The notes: generated by a model not told the origin, from the sequence alone. Shown: positions 1 through 9,192, counted from the first letter of the stretch. The stretch: DNA of 61,564 nt from an uncultured Muribaculaceae bacterium (GCA_947179295.1 CAMXAZ010000008.1:1-61564); one strand, 5' to 3'. Numbers and translations: made by a program.

Positions 1-273
1 TTATCTAAAAGATACACCACTCAGATTTTAACTCTTGTTTTTAAACAACCTCTAACCGATAGAATGTGTGCATAAGTAGCTCATACAATAGTATAAATTA
101 ATTTCTCAGAGTTACTTATCAGATAAACGAATGAGCCATGCCGATGGTTTAGGAGGGAAGGTTATTAACAATCAGAGGCAGTTTTCAACATTTTAACACG
201 ATTTGATAGTAGAAAGGTCTAACGGACAGAGGAATTTTTGTTACTTTGCATCAGAAAAACCAATAAACGCCTT
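1..273. other. Upstream region of parA, no gene seen
   Basis: AT-rich non-coding stretch before parA. It carries the motif AACAACCTCTAA near 44-55, which recurs in two other intergenic regions of this window, and TTACTTTGCA at 241-250, a one-mismatch match to the Bacteroides -7 box about 25 bases before the chosen parA start. I saw no convincing parS site and no gene. Confidence 0.5.
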
Positions 274-1041
274 ATGGGTAAAATAATAGCAATCGCCAAT
301 CAAAAAGGCGGCGTCGGAAAAACCACCACTACCATCAATCTGGCCGCGTCACTTGCGGCTGAGGGTAAGAAGACACTGATAATTGACGCCGATCCGCAGG
401 CCAACGCAACGTCGGGCTACGGGATAGACCCCAAGACCATGACTTCGTCAATCTACGAATGTCTGGTCGATGACTATCCTGTGGAGGGGTCTCAGGTAGC
501 CACCTGCTGCGATGGGCTTGATCTTGTCGGGTCACGCATCGACCTGGCAGGCGCTGAAATCGAGCTTATCAACAAGCCTGCGCGTGAAAATGTACTGAAA
601 AAGGCAGTCGCTCCCGTCAAGGACAAGTATGACTACATACTGATCGACTGCTCTCCGTCGCTCGGACTTATAACGGTCAACGCACTGACCGCGGCAGACT
701 CCGTGATCATCCCCGTGCAGGCTGAATATTTCGCACTGGAGGGAATCACCAAACTGCTCAACACCATCCGTATCATCAAATCGAAACTCAATCCGCAGAT
801 CGAGATCGAAGGCTTTCTGCTGACCATGTATGACGCGCGTCTGCGCCTGGCCAATCAGATCTACGAAGAACTGAAAGGCCACTTCGGCCCTATGGTCTTT
901 GACACGGTGATTCCCCGCAACATCCGTCTGAGCGAGGCACCGAGCCACGGCCTGCCGGCTTTGCTCTACGATCCGATTTCACGCGGAGCTACCTCTCACG
1001 TGGCCCTTGCCCGTGAGCTGATAGCAAAAAACAGCCTCTAA
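274..1041 (+). CDS. parA: Chromosome-partitioning ATPase ParA (Soj family)
   Basis: ParA-type ATPase of 255 residues that binds the nucleoid non-specifically and, with ParB bound at parS, drives origin segregation. The deviant Walker A motif KGGVGKTT lies at residues 11-18, the second nucleotide motif DADPQANAT begins at residue 38, and IDCSPSLG is the Walker B region. Length is normal for the short chromosomal ParA/Soj type, which lacks the N-terminal HTH of plasmid ParA. I chose the ATG at 274 because MGKIIAIANQKGG is the family's usual beginning; a longer reading from 238 adds twelve residues with no family match. parB follows 25 bases downstream in an evident operon. Confidence 0.96.
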   Translation: MGKIIAIANQKGGVGKTTTTINLAASLAAEGKKTLIIDADPQANATSGYGIDPKTMTSSIYECLVDDYPVEGSQVATCCDGLDLVGSRIDLAGAEIELINKPARENVLKKAVAPVKDKYDYILIDCSPSLGLITVNALTAADSVIIPVQAEYFALEGITKLLNTIRIIKSKLNPQIEIEGFLLTMYDARLRLANQIYEELKGHFGPMVFDTVIPRNIRLSEAPSHGLPALLYDPISRGATSHVALARELIAKNSL

Positions 1042-1066
1042 CCACTATAAATAATCACAGAATCCT

Positions 1067-1948
1067 ATGCAGCCCAAACGCCCTGCCCTCGGCCGCGGTC
1101 TCGACTCGCTCATCGCAATGGATGATGCGCCCGCCCGCGGTACCTCGGCCATAAATGACATAGAGATCTCACGTATCTCTCCCAATCCCGATCAGCCGCG
1201 ACGTCTTTTCGATGAAGAAGCGCTTGAGGAACTTTCGCGCTCCATCCGTGAGCTCGGCATCATACAGCCCCTGTCGCTGCGCAAAACCGGACCTGACACT
1301 TACCAGATCATAGCCGGCGAGCGACGCTACCGCGCGGCGATGATGGCCGGACTGACTACCGTCCCTGCCTATATACGCACTGCGAATGACACTGAGCTGA
1401 CCGAAATGGCGCTCATAGAGAACATACAGCGCGAAGATCTCAACGCCATAGAAATAGCTCTGACATTCAAAAAGCTGATTGATCAGTATAATCTCACCCA
1501 GGAGCGTCTGAGCGAGCGCATAGGCAAGAAGCGTACCACGATTGCCAACTTCCTGCGTCTGCTCCGCCTTCCGGCTGAAGTGCAGCTCGGTCTGCGCGAC
1601 CGCCGGATTGACATGGGCCATGCCCGCGCTCTGCTGAGCATCGATGATCCGAAATTTCAGCTGCGTCTCTATAATGAGATCGTTAAACAGGGCCTTTCGG
1701 TGCGCCGGGTGGAGGAACTCGCAAAGAAATATCAGCAGGCGGCTCTCGAAGGCAAGAAGCCTGAGAATGACAGCAGAAGATTTTCTAACAATGATTATGA
1801 TATTTTAAAAGACCACCTCTCGCAGCGATTCAGCACCCCTGTAAAGCTCACCTGCGACGCTTCCGGCAAAGGAAAAATCTCATTTTCTTTCCGCGATGAG
1901 GCTGAACTTGAAAGATTAATTGCTATCTTTGACACTGCAAAGCAGTAG
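1067..1948 (+). CDS. parB: Chromosome-partitioning protein ParB (Spo0J family)
   Basis: ParB/Spo0J of 293 residues, the centromere-binding CTP-dependent clamp that loads at parS. The N-terminal ParB/Srx domain holds the GERRYRAA nucleotide-binding motif and ENIQREDLN. The central part is the helix-turn-helix DNA-binding domain (LSERIGKKRTTIANFLRLLRL), followed by a lysine-rich linker and a C-terminal dimerization segment. It starts with MQPKRPALGRGLDSLI, the classic ParB N-terminus that contacts ParA. It lies 25 bases after parA and is presumably co-transcribed. Length and motif order are ordinary. Confidence 0.96.
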   Translation: MQPKRPALGRGLDSLIAMDDAPARGTSAINDIEISRISPNPDQPRRLFDEEALEELSRSIRELGIIQPLSLRKTGPDTYQIIAGERRYRAAMMAGLTTVPAYIRTANDTELTEMALIENIQREDLNAIEIALTFKKLIDQYNLTQERLSERIGKKRTTIANFLRLLRLPAEVQLGLRDRRIDMGHARALLSIDDPKFQLRLYNEIVKQGLSVRRVEELAKKYQQAALEGKKPENDSRRFSNNDYDILKDHLSQRFSTPVKLTCDASGKGKISFSFRDEAELERLIAIFDTAKQ

Positions 1949-2022
1949 CCGTCAGAAGCTATTGCCCGGAAATTGCCGGATGGGTTCTGTTATCCATCTG
2001 GAAATCAGGTTAATAATTCCAA

Positions 2023-2925
2023 ATGCAATTCGAAGCGGAAAAAGAACCACGAACAGCTGGAACCATATGGAGGGTTGTTGTCGGCATGATGTTGATCGTG
2101 CTGATATGCCCGTTTAACATTTTTTCTGAAAATATGTCGGCCGACGCCTGCGTGGCTGATGCCGACTCGGTAGCTCCGGTTGTCACGGCTCCATCGCGGA
2201 AGCCGGTGAGGCCGGAGCGGCGTCATACATCGCCGATCTCAAATCTGCCTGACAGTTTTCCGATAGGGAATCCGCAGACAGCTCCAGTCATGGTGGTTCT
2301 TGACAGTCTTTCGGCCCAGGGCGATTCCGTCAGCATCGTTCCGGTTGATTCCGTTCCGGTAGTGTCTGCTCCGCTGATAGCGAAGACCGACTCGATAGCC
2401 CGCGCTCCGGAGGAAAAGAAATTCACCTTTGTCCCCGACCCAACCAAAGCCGTCTGGATGTCGGCCTTGTTTCCCGGCCTGGGGCAGCTTTACAACCGCC
2501 GTTACTGGAAACTCCCCATAGTAGTGGGCGGATTCATGGGGCTTGGCTATGCCATGAACTGGAACAATACAATGTTGCGCGACTATACACGCGCCTATTC
2601 CGACATCATGGACAATGACCCCTCGACCAAGAGCTACATGGACTTCTTCGCGCCAACCGTGCAGGAGTCTGACCTCAATAAAGAATGGCTGACCAATATT
2701 CTGCGCCAGCGCAAGAACATGTATCGCCGTCAGCGCGACCTCTGCGTCATCTGTATGATCGGCGTATATCTTGTTGCGATGGTCGATGCCTATGTAGATG
2801 CGCAGCTTGCCCATTTCGACATCAGTCCTGACCTCAGTGTCGATATCGCTCCGGCACTGCTCCCCACCGAGACACGCAAGAACGGTCTGCCCGGTCTCGG
2901 AATCTGCTGGGCGGTCAATTTCTGA
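2023..2925 (+). CDS. DUF5683 domain-containing membrane protein
   Basis: Protein of 300 residues. A hydrophobic N-terminal segment (about residues 15-37) looks like a signal anchor. It is followed by a low-complexity Ser/Val/Pro-rich stretch and then the DUF5683 core from about residue 135, where FVPDPTKAVWMSALFPGLGQ and YNRRYWKLPIVVGGF are the recognisable family signatures. At least two further hydrophobic segments lie in the core (VVGGFMGLGYAMNW and VICMIGVYLVAMVDAYV). Function is unknown. In many Bacteroidales this family sits directly after parAB and before a LysM lytic transglycosylase, as here, which suggests a cell-envelope role. The exact start is uncertain; a later ATG at 2086 would also leave a hydrophobic N-terminus. 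Confidence 0.85.
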   Translation: MQFEAEKEPRTAGTIWRVVVGMMLIVLICPFNIFSENMSADACVADADSVAPVVTAPSRKPVRPERRHTSPISNLPDSFPIGNPQTAPVMVVLDSLSAQGDSVSIVPVDSVPVVSAPLIAKTDSIARAPEEKKFTFVPDPTKAVWMSALFPGLGQLYNRRYWKLPIVVGGFMGLGYAMNWNNTMLRDYTRAYSDIMDNDPSTKSYMDFFAPTVQESDLNKEWLTNILRQRKNMYRRQRDLCVICMIGVYLVAMVDAYVDAQLAHFDISPDLSVDIAPALLPTETRKNGLPGLGICWAVNF

Positions 2926-2999
2926 CGCAGTCAGCCGGCCGATCATTCATGTAAAAATAGTCCAATCCTCTCCTTTAGATATATCTGTAAAGAAAAATA

Positions 3000-4775
3000 A
3001 TGAATAAGTCAATCCTTGTCGCAGTATTTGCCATCGGACTCAACGCCATGAGTGTCATGGGCGCTCAATCCATACTTGAGATAAAGAACTCGATTACCGA
3101 TGACAATATAATAGCTCCTGAAAGCTTCGAGACGCAGACCCGTCTGCTTGAGGAGAATTTCTATCTGAAAAATTATGTGGTTCCGGGCATTGACCTCGGA
3201 GCGTCGCAGACGGCCACTCCCTCCGAATATGAGGAGAGGCTCAAAAGACTCCCGACCGAGATCGAGCTGCCTTACAACTCTATTGTAGGCAACTATATCA
3301 ACATATATCTCACCAAGCGCCGCTCGCTTGTGGCAGATATGCTTGCCCTCCACAGCTACTACGGCCCGATTTTCGTGGAAGAACTGCTGAAAGAGGGAAT
3401 GCCCACCGAGCTGCAGTATCTTCCGGTCATCGAATCGGCCATTAACCCCAACGCCGTTTCGCGCGCCGGTGCCGCAGGTCTGTGGCAGTTCATGCCCGCA
3501 ACGGCAAAGGGACTCGGAATGGAAGTCAACTCGCTGATCGACGAGCGCCGCGATGCCCGCCTGTCTTCCCGCAACGCCGCTCGTTATCTCAAACAGCTCT
3601 ATGAGATCTACAATGACTGGTCGCTCGCCATCGCGGCCTACAACTGCGGTCCAGGCAACGTCAACAAGGCTCTGCGCCGCGCCGGAGGCGAAGGCAAGAA
3701 GGACTATTGGGAAATCTACAACTATCTTCCGGCCGAAACCCGCGGATATGTGCCAGCCTTCATCGCCGCCAACTATGTGATGAACTACTACAACAAGCAT
3801 GGCATCTCTCCGACTGTCATCAAGCGTCATCTGACCACTGACACCGTCCAGGTTAACAAATACGTCCACTTCAACCAGATAGCTGCAGTGCTCAATATAC
3901 CGGTCGACGAGATCCGTATGCTCAACCCGCAGTATCGCAAGGATATCATCCCCGGAGACTATCGTTCCTATCTGCTGACGCTCCCCACCCAGCAGTGTCT
4001 GAGCTACGTGATGAGCGAGAAGCGCATCGTTGACTATGACGCAGACCGCTATGCGCGCCGCAGCTATGTGGAGCCGGGCGAGAATTCCGAGCCGGAGCTT
4101 GTGGTCGGTGACAACGGTGTGGCCAATCTTGCCCATGCCAGCCGCCAGACAGCCAATGCCGAGACAAACAATGAGATTGCCCAGACTCAGATGTCGGAAA
4201 AGATGGTGGTGAAGACCCACGTGGTGGCCCGCGGAGAAAGCATCCGCGACATCGCGCGTCAGTATGGCGTTTCGGCTACCGATATCAAGCGCTGGAATCA
4301 GTTGCGCCGTGGCAAGGTCAAGGAGGGTGATAAACTCAAGATCGAGGTGTTCGAGCGTGTGGCTCCGGAGAGTGTCAAGGTTGTGACCGCCCCTGAAGTG
4401 GCTCAGGTAAGTGCCGAGACCCTGCGTGAGTCTGCCGCTTCGTCCAATGCCGCCTCACCGGCCGCCACTGCCGCAGCGTCGGCTTCTGCAGCAAAGCCTG
4501 CCGCTCCCGCCAAGTCGGCATCAGCCTCAAAAGCCGCAGCTTCAAAGCCTGCTCCCAAAGCAGCCGCGGCTCCGAAGGCTACCACATATAAGGTGCGCAA
4601 CGGTGACACTCTGGAGAAAATTGCCCGCAAACACGGCACTACAGTCGCAGCCATCCAGTCGGCCAACGGACTTGGAAAAAGTACCAACATCCGTGCCGGA
4701 CAGAGCCTGAAAATTCCGGCCAAGAAAGCTGCAGCCAAATCAACTGCAAAGAAAAGAACCCGCAGAAGAAGATAA
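3000..4775 (+). CDS. mltD: MltD-like membrane-bound lytic murein transglycosylase with LysM repeats
   Basis: Secreted peptidoglycan lytic transglycosylase of 591 residues. An N-terminal signal peptide (about 1-21) is followed by an SLT domain. E145 in LPVIESAINP is the predicted catalytic acid; GLWQFMPATAKGLGM and AYNCGPGNV are the other family motifs. A first LysM domain (HVVARGESIRDIARQYGV) is followed by an unusually Ala/Ser/Pro/Lys-rich linker of about 60 residues and a second LysM (YKVRNGDTLEKIARKHGT). A basic KKRTRRRR tail ends the protein. The enzyme cleaves glycan strands with formation of 1,6-anhydroMurNAc. No lipobox is visible, so membrane anchoring is not shown. It follows DUF5683 by 74 bases and is closed by a strong hairpin. 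Confidence 0.92.
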   Translation: MNKSILVAVFAIGLNAMSVMGAQSILEIKNSITDDNIIAPESFETQTRLLEENFYLKNYVVPGIDLGASQTATPSEYEERLKRLPTEIELPYNSIVGNYINIYLTKRRSLVADMLALHSYYGPIFVEELLKEGMPTELQYLPVIESAINPNAVSRAGAAGLWQFMPATAKGLGMEVNSLIDERRDARLSSRNAARYLKQLYEIYNDWSLAIAAYNCGPGNVNKALRRAGGEGKKDYWEIYNYLPAETRGYVPAFIAANYVMNYYNKHGISPTVIKRHLTTDTVQVNKYVHFNQIAAVLNIPVDEIRMLNPQYRKDIIPGDYRSYLLTLPTQQCLSYVMSEKRIVDYDADRYARRSYVEPGENSEPELVVGDNGVANLAHASRQTANAETNNEIAQTQMSEKMVVKTHVVARGESIRDIARQYGVSATDIKRWNQLRRGKVKEGDKLKIEVFERVAPESVKVVTAPEVAQVSAETLRESAASSNAASPAATAAASASAAKPAAPAKSASASKAAASKPAPKAAAAPKATTYKVRNGDTLEKIARKHGTTVAAIQSANGLGKSTNIRAGQSLKIPAKKAAAKSTAKKRTRRRR

Positions 4776-4806
4776 GCAAGCCGGTTCTTCCCGGTAAAGA
4801 ATACGA

Positions 4807-4861
4807 AAAAAGTCAACCTCCACATGCCGCCGTGAGTCGCGGATGTGGAGGTTGACTTTTT
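4807..4861. terminator. Bidirectional terminator between mltD and the 2-oxoacid oxidoreductase operon
   Basis: Perfect 19-bp inverted repeat, 4807-4825 with 4843-4861 (AAAAAGTCAACCTCCACAT and its complement), with a short inner CCGC/GCGG stem. A-tract and T-tract at the outer edges let it work in both directions between convergent genes. Confidence 0.92.
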
Positions 4862-4909
4862 CGTTTATAAATGCTTTTCAGACGTGCTGCCTGATCAGGA
4901 AACAGAGAC

Positions 4910-5443
4910 TCAGACAAGTTCCATGCCCTTGAGTATGGCCTGCTTGTTGATAGGGAGCAGGTGGTGGTGGCGTTCGGGCAGAGTCTTCTTGAGGCCTTTC
5001 ATGACGGCTTCAACCGGAAGCAGTCCGCGAACCTTCAGGAGCGAGCCGAGCAGCACCATGTTGTAGGCCTTGCTTGATGAAAGCTCGAATGTAGCTTCCA
5101 TAGCTTCGACCGGATAGATGTTGATGTCAGTGCGGGTTGGAGCATGGTGTATGCTGTAGGGATCATAGATCAGAGTGCCGCCGGGCTTGACCTTCGACTC
5201 GAATTTGTCGAGGCTCTGCTGGTTGAGTATCACGGCTGTGTCATAGGTGTTGAGCACAGGGCTGCTGATCGGCTGGTCGGAAAGAATTACAGTCACGTTG
5301 GCTGTGCCTCCGCGCTGTTCAGGTCCGTAGGCCGGCATCCATGTGACTTCAAGATTGTCCATCAGACCGGCATAGGCGAGGATCTTGCCCATTGACAGGA
5401 CTCCTTGTCCGCCAAAACCTGCTATGATTATTTCTTCTTTCAT
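4910..5443 (-). CDS. 2-oxoacid:ferredoxin oxidoreductase, gamma subunit
   Basis: Gamma subunit of 177 residues. The N-terminal IIIAGFGGQGVLSMGKILAYA and the later YGPEQRGGTANVTVILSD are the family's hallmark motifs. With the alpha, beta and ferredoxin subunits just upstream it forms a four-subunit enzyme that oxidatively decarboxylates a 2-oxoacid to an acyl-CoA with reduction of ferredoxin, or runs in reverse. It is the last gene of the operon, 32 bases after the beta gene, and ends before the 4807-4861 terminator. Sequence alone does not settle whether the substrate is 2-oxoglutarate or branched-chain 2-oxoacids. Confidence 0.9.
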   Translation of the reverse strand: MKEEIIIAGFGGQGVLSMGKILAYAGLMDNLEVTWMPAYGPEQRGGTANVTVILSDQPISSPVLNTYDTAVILNQQSLDKFESKVKPGGTLIYDPYSIHHAPTRTDINIYPVEAMEATFELSSSKAYNMVLLGSLLKVRGLLPVEAVMKGLKKTLPERHHHLLPINKQAILKGMELV

Positions 5444-5475
5444 CTCGTCTGTTATTTCGTTTCTTTAACGCACTC

Positions 5476-6249
5476 TTATGGTTTGACTGGGCTGTCTTTA
5501 AGATCGCCTACGGGATATTTGGCAAACATGTGCTCCTCCATCCATTGGTTGGATTTGACGGGCGACATTTTCCATCCGGAGCTGCAGGTGGAAACGATTT
5601 CCACTACAGACGTTCCGAAGCCTGACAGTGAGTTCTCGAAGGCCTTGCGGATGGCTTTCTTGGCCTTGCGCACCGCCGCAGCCGAGTGGACGCTCTGGCG
5701 GGTGACGTAGCATGTGCCGTCAAGCATGGCGAGAATCTCGGAGATCTTCAGCGGATAACCGTTGAGTTCCACACGACGGCCGTAGGGGGTGGTCGATGTC
5801 ACCTGTCCTTCGAGGGTGGTGGGAGCCATCTGGCCTCCTGTCATACCGTAGATGCCGTTGTTGATAAAAATGATGGCTATGTTCTCGCCACGGTTCGCGG
5901 CGTGGATTGTCTCGGCTGTGCCGATGGCCGCAAGGTCGCCGTCGCCCTGATAGGTAAACACCAGTTTCGACGGATTCAGGCGTTTGGCGGCGGTGGCGAT
6001 TGCCGGTGCGCGTCCGTGGGCGGCTTCAATCCAGTCCACATCAATATAGTTGTAGGCCATCACGGCGCAACCCACGGGGGCAACGCCGATGGCTATCTCT
6101 TCGGCGCCCATCTCTTCGATCACCTCTGCGATGAGCTTGTGGACAACTCCGTGGGAGCATCCGGGGCAGTAGTGCATGGTGTTGTCGTTGAGCAGCCGGG
6201 GCTTTGTCTCGACTATGTTGGCGCTTTGTTTGATTTCTTCAGGAGTCAT
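5476..6249 (-). CDS. 2-oxoacid:ferredoxin oxidoreductase, beta (TPP-binding) subunit
   Basis: Thiamine-pyrophosphate-binding beta subunit of 257 residues. YCPGCSHGVVHKL near the N-terminus is the typical conserved cysteine region of this subunit. GDGDLAAIG followed by NNGIYGMTGGQ is the TPP/Mg binding motif. The start overlaps the alpha-subunit stop by four bases, so translation is probably coupled. Length matches the short KorB/VorA-type subunits that lack an internal ferredoxin domain; that function is supplied by the separate small ferredoxin at the head of the operon. Confidence 0.93.
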   Translation of the reverse strand: MTPEEIKQSANIVETKPRLLNDNTMHYCPGCSHGVVHKLIAEVIEEMGAEEIAIGVAPVGCAVMAYNYIDVDWIEAAHGRAPAIATAAKRLNPSKLVFTYQGDGDLAAIGTAETIHAANRGENIAIIFINNGIYGMTGGQMAPTTLEGQVTSTTPYGRRVELNGYPLKISEILAMLDGTCYVTRQSVHSAAAVRKAKKAIRKAFENSLSGFGTSVVEIVSTCSSGWKMSPVKSNQWMEEHMFAKYPVGDLKDSPVKP

Positions 6250-7337
6250 GACTGTCTCTTTTCAATGATGTTCTTAAGGGCCCCAAGAACTTCGGAGGGG
6301 TCCATGACTATGCCGCCCATGCGGCCGAAATGGTGGACCGGGACGCGGTCTTCGAGGCTCAGCCGCACGTCTTCGATCATCTGTCCGGCGTTGAGTTCGA
6401 CCACAAGGATTGATTTCACTTTCTTGCTGAGGCGTTTCACCTCGTCGTAGGGGAAAGGCCAGAGGGTGATGGGGCGGAGTATTCCGACTTTCAGCCCTTC
6501 GGCGCGGGCGTCTTCCATAGCTTTCTGGCAGATGCGGGCCACAGAGCCGAAGGCCACTATCAGATAGTCGCAGTCTTCAGTGCCGTGTTCCTCGAAGCGG
6601 ACTTCATTTTCGGCTATCCTGCGGTAGGTGTCCTGCAGGCGGAGGTTGTTTTTCTCCATAGCCACCGGATCGAGTTCGAGGGTGGTCATGACGTTCGGCT
6701 TGCGCATTCCGGTGCGGCCTGTCACGGCCCAGGGACACTGTCGGGCTATCTCCTCGTCGGTGCGGCGCGGGCGCTGCGGGGGAAGAACTACTTTCTCCAT
6801 CATCTGACCGACTACTCCGTCGGCGAGCATCATGACGGGATTTCTGTATTTGAAAGCCAGATCAAAGCCGAGGGCTACGAAGTCGGCCATCTCCTGGACA
6901 GAGGCCGGGGCGAGAACTATCAGATGGTAGTCGCCGTGGCCGCCTCCTTTTGTGGCTTGGAAATAGTCGGCCTGCGAGGGCTGGATTGTGCCGAGGCCGG
7001 GGCCTCCGCGCATACAGTTGATGATGAGGGCCGGAAGTTCGCCGGCGGCTATGTAGGAAATGCCTTCCTGCTTGAGGCTGACACCGGGGCTTGACGAGGA
7101 GGTCATGCAGGCCTTGCCGGTGGCGGCGCCTCCGTAGACCATGTTGATGGCGGCCACTTCGCTTTCAGCCTGAAGCACCACCATGCCGGTGGTCTCCCAG
7201 GGCATCAGCTCTTCGAGAGTCTCAAGAATTTCGCTCTGAGGGGTGATCGGGTAGCCGAAATAGCCGTCCACTCCATAGCGGATGGCTGCATGGGCCACTG
7301 CCTCATTGCCTTTCATTAGTCTGACTTCATCTTCCAT
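6246..7337 (-). CDS. vorB: 2-oxoacid:ferredoxin oxidoreductase, alpha subunit (VorB/KorA type)
   Basis: Alpha subunit of 363 residues, the pyrimidine-binding and core domain half of the TPP enzyme. MKGNEAVAHAAIRYGVDGYF and GYPITPQSEILE are the signature N-terminal motifs. The sequence most resembles proteins usually named 3-methyl-2-oxobutanoate dehydrogenase subunit VorB in Bacteroidales, although those names are not a reliable guide to substrate. I prefer the ATG at 7337 (MEDEVRLMKGNEA); a GTG at 7349 would add four residues. It lies 75 bases after the ferredoxin gene and overlaps the beta gene by four bases. In anaerobes these enzymes supply succinyl- or branched-chain acyl-CoA and reduced ferredoxin. 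Confidence 0.92.
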   Translation of the reverse strand: MEDEVRLMKGNEAVAHAAIRYGVDGYFGYPITPQSEILETLEELMPWETTGMVVLQAESEVAAINMVYGGAATGKACMTSSSSPGVSLKQEGISYIAAGELPALIINCMRGGPGLGTIQPSQADYFQATKGGGHGDYHLIVLAPASVQEMADFVALGFDLAFKYRNPVMMLADGVVGQMMEKVVLPPQRPRRTDEEIARQCPWAVTGRTGMRKPNVMTTLELDPVAMEKNNLRLQDTYRRIAENEVRFEEHGTEDCDYLIVAFGSVARICQKAMEDARAEGLKVGILRPITLWPFPYDEVKRLSKKVKSILVVELNAGQMIEDVRLSLEDRVPVHHFGRMGGIVMDPSEVLGALKNIIEKRQS

Positions 7338-7412
7338 ATTGCGGAGCACTATTTTTTTCAGTGCCGTTTTTTGTTTTGTTTTGAATGGATGGGGTGAGTT
7401 TAAAAAAAACTC

Positions 7413-7643
7413 TTATTTCTCTACCACGCGGTAGACGGTTATGCAGCCGTCAGGACAGACGGTGGCGCAGGCCGCGCAGCCTATACATTTCTCTGGTGCG
7501 ACATCGGCTGCGAAATGATAACCTTTGTCGTTGACTTCATTCTGCTGCAGCGAGAGCACCTGACATGGACATGCCACAACACAGAGGTCACATCCCTTGC
7601 AGCGTTCGCGGTTGATTTCTACAGCTCCTATAACTTTAGCCAT
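7413..7643 (-). CDS. Small 2x[4Fe-4S] ferredoxin, delta subunit of the 2-oxoacid oxidoreductase
   Basis: Ferredoxin of 76 residues. Two cluster-binding motifs are visible: CKGCDLCVVACPCQ near residue 15 and CIGCAACATVCPDG near residue 53, each CxxCxxCxxxCP. It is the first gene of the operon and accepts electrons from the TPP site formed by alpha and beta. A TAAATTTG -7 box lies 75-82 bases upstream. Length is normal for KorD/VorC-type subunits. Confidence 0.93.
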   Translation of the reverse strand: MAKVIGAVEINRERCKGCDLCVVACPCQVLSLQQNEVNDKGYHFAADVAPEKCIGCAACATVCPDGCITVYRVVEK

Positions 7644-7717
7644 GATGTTTTAGCGGTTAGTTGGGCGGTGAGGTGCGGTATAGAATGGACCCTCATCGTT
7701 GACATACTTATTCAACA

Positions 7718-7725
7718 CAAATTTA
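7718..7725 (-). promoter_or_regulatory. Predicted -7 box for the 2-oxoacid oxidoreductase operon
   Basis: TAAATTTG on the minus strand matches the Bacteroides consensus TAnnTTTG exactly. No clear -33 TTTG is present. The predicted mRNA leader is about 65-70 nt. Confidence 0.6.
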
Positions 7726-7800
7726 CATATAATTCTTTTTATAGAATATATTTTAATTAAACTTTAACCTATTGCACACCTCTGAAAATGTTGCGCAAAT

Positions 7801-7840
7801 GAATTAAAACGGCTTATAATAAAGATTTATCATAAGCCGT
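7801..7840 (-). terminator. Terminator of the pfkA-lolD-lipoprotein operon
   Basis: Nine-base stem ACGGCTTAT/ATAAGCCGT (7809-7817 with 7832-7840). On the minus strand it is followed by the T-rich GTTTTAATTC. It lies directly after the lipoprotein stop codon. Confidence 0.8.
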
Positions 7841-7844
7841 CGGG

Positions 7845-8537
7845 TTAAATATCTTTAATGAATGTGAATTCCTGTTGATCGAGGTTGGTGTTGGCCACAT
7901 GCAGTCTGACCCCTTTGGTCTGAGGTGAGTTCCAGACTCCGGCAATGTCGAATGACGCGAAATAAGCTCGGTCGTGATAGTCTGTGGGCGAGGCCATTAT
8001 GTGGATCAGATAGATGTCGGGATATTCGGTGCCGATGGTGGCGGGATCAGCCGCGAGCTGAAACAGCCGCGGTTCGGGATCATAGGTGAGCCGCACGTGG
8101 AAATTCAGATAGTTTCCGGTGCGCCATACGCTGTAGAGATACACTTTGTCGCGGTTCCAGTTGTCAAACTCCTCTTTCCACTCGGTGGCCACCGGGCTTT
8201 GGTTGACGCGGGCTGCGCTGAGCAGCGTGATGTTGCCTGAGGTGTAGGCCTCGCCGCTTTCGGGAATGTAGCGGATGATCATGCGGGTGCCGGCCGGGGT
8301 TTCTGCGGGGAGCAGAGTGGGGGAGAAGAGCGTGATCAGCGGACTGTCGTCCACCTGCCTGAAAGTGAAGCGGCTGCGATCGCCTCCGTCGGTGCAGCCT
8401 TCATAGGTGACCAGATCCCACAGCTGCATCTCCACCGGGCCTTTGACTCCTGTTTCGTCAGAACATGAGCTGGTCAGCGCAAGCAGAGCGAGCGCTAAGG
8501 GGAGAAGGCGGTATATGGGTCTGTTGTTATCGGGCAC
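7845..8537 (-). CDS. NigD-like lipoprotein
   Basis: Predicted lipoprotein of 230 residues. A basic/hydrophobic signal peptide ends in the lipobox LTSSC with lipid cysteine C25; the following SDETG is acidic. Overall length and pattern ([11 protein letters not shown] early, then a beta-rich C-terminal half with [20 protein letters not shown]) resemble the NigD-like proteins of Bacteroidales, whose function is unknown. The start is a GTG overlapping the end of the lolD-like gene by 11 bases; no ATG is available before the signal peptide, so translational coupling is likely. The family call is by resemblance only. Confidence 0.7.
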   Translation of the reverse strand: MPDNNRPIYRLLPLALALLALTSSCSDETGVKGPVEMQLWDLVTYEGCTDGGDRSRFTFRQVDDSPLITLFSPTLLPAETPAGTRMIIRYIPESGEAYTSGNITLLSAARVNQSPVATEWKEEFDNWNRDKVYLYSVWRTGNYLNFHVRLTYDPEPRLFQLAADPATIGTEYPDIYLIHIMASPTDYHDRAYFASFDIAGVWNSPQTKGVRLHVANTNLDQQEFTFIKDI

Positions 8538-9192
8538 TGTCCTCTATGATGTTTCCGTCGTTCATTCTGATGACACGGTCTGAGTTGAGAGCCAGGGTGT
8601 CATCATGGGTGACTATGATGAATGTTTTGCCGGTGGCCTGCCTCAGGTCAAAGAAGAGCCGGTAGAGTTCGGCTCGGTTATGGCTGTCGAGGCTGCCGGT
8701 CGGTTCGTCGGCAAGAATTACCTTCGGGTCGTTGATGAGCGCGCGGGCCACTGCGGCGCGTTGGCGTTCGCCTCCTGAAAGCTGCGCCGGACGGTGGTCC
8801 AGGCGTGAGCCAAGTCCGAAGTCATTAAGCAGCTTGCGGGCATGGGCTATGGCCTCGCCGCGGGCTGTGCCGCCTATGAGAGCCGGGAGCGCAACGTTTT
8901 CTTCAAGTGTGAATTCAGGAAGAAGCTGGTGGAACTGGAACACGAAGCCCATGTTGCGGTTGCGGAAAGCGGCGAGGCGCGAGTCTTTGAGGCGGGTTAT
9001 GTCTTCTCCGTCAAAGATTACCGATCCGCTGTCCGGGCGTTCGAGACTGCCGATTATCTGCAGCAGGGTTGTCTTTCCGGCTCCGCTCGGCCCCACGATG
9101 GTCAGCATCTCGCCGTCGGCAATCGACAGCGAGACGCTTTTGAGCACCTGCAGTTTATCGAAACTTTTGCATATGTCGTTGACCTGGATCAT
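8527..9192 (-). CDS. LolD-like ABC transporter ATP-binding protein
   Basis: ABC ATPase of 221 residues in the LolD/MacB/FtsE-like class. Walker A is [11 protein letters not shown] (about residues 34-44), the signature is [15 protein letters not shown], and Walker B with the catalytic glutamate is [12 protein letters not shown], followed by a switch histidine in IIVTHDD. These ATPases power lipoprotein release or mechanotransmission-type transporters. No permease gene is adjacent, so its partner must be encoded elsewhere. It sits between pfkA (45 bases upstream) and a lipoprotein gene it overlaps by 11 bases; the lipoprotein link is suggestive but not proof of a Lol role. Confidence 0.88.
   Translation of the reverse strand: MIQVNDICKSFDKLQVLKSVSLSIADGEMLTIVGPSGAGKTTLLQIIGSLERPDSGSVIFDGEDITRLKDSRLAAFRNRNMGFVFQFHQLLPEFTLEENVALPALIGGTARGEAIAHARKLLNDFGLGSRLDHRPAQLSGGERQRAAVARALINDPKVILADEPTGSLDSHNRAELYRLFFDLRQATGKTFIIVTHDDTLALNSDRVIRMNDGNIIEDSAR

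Noticed and set aside
1-273. parS site next to parAB
   Set aside because: I searched by eye for TGTTnCACGTGnAACA-like palindromes here and found none; a full scan of the chromosome would be needed.
3009-4220. Long open frame (403 codons) antisense to mltD
   Set aside because: It is a mirror of the codon bias in mltD, with no recognisable domain; mltD has full catalytic and LysM motifs.
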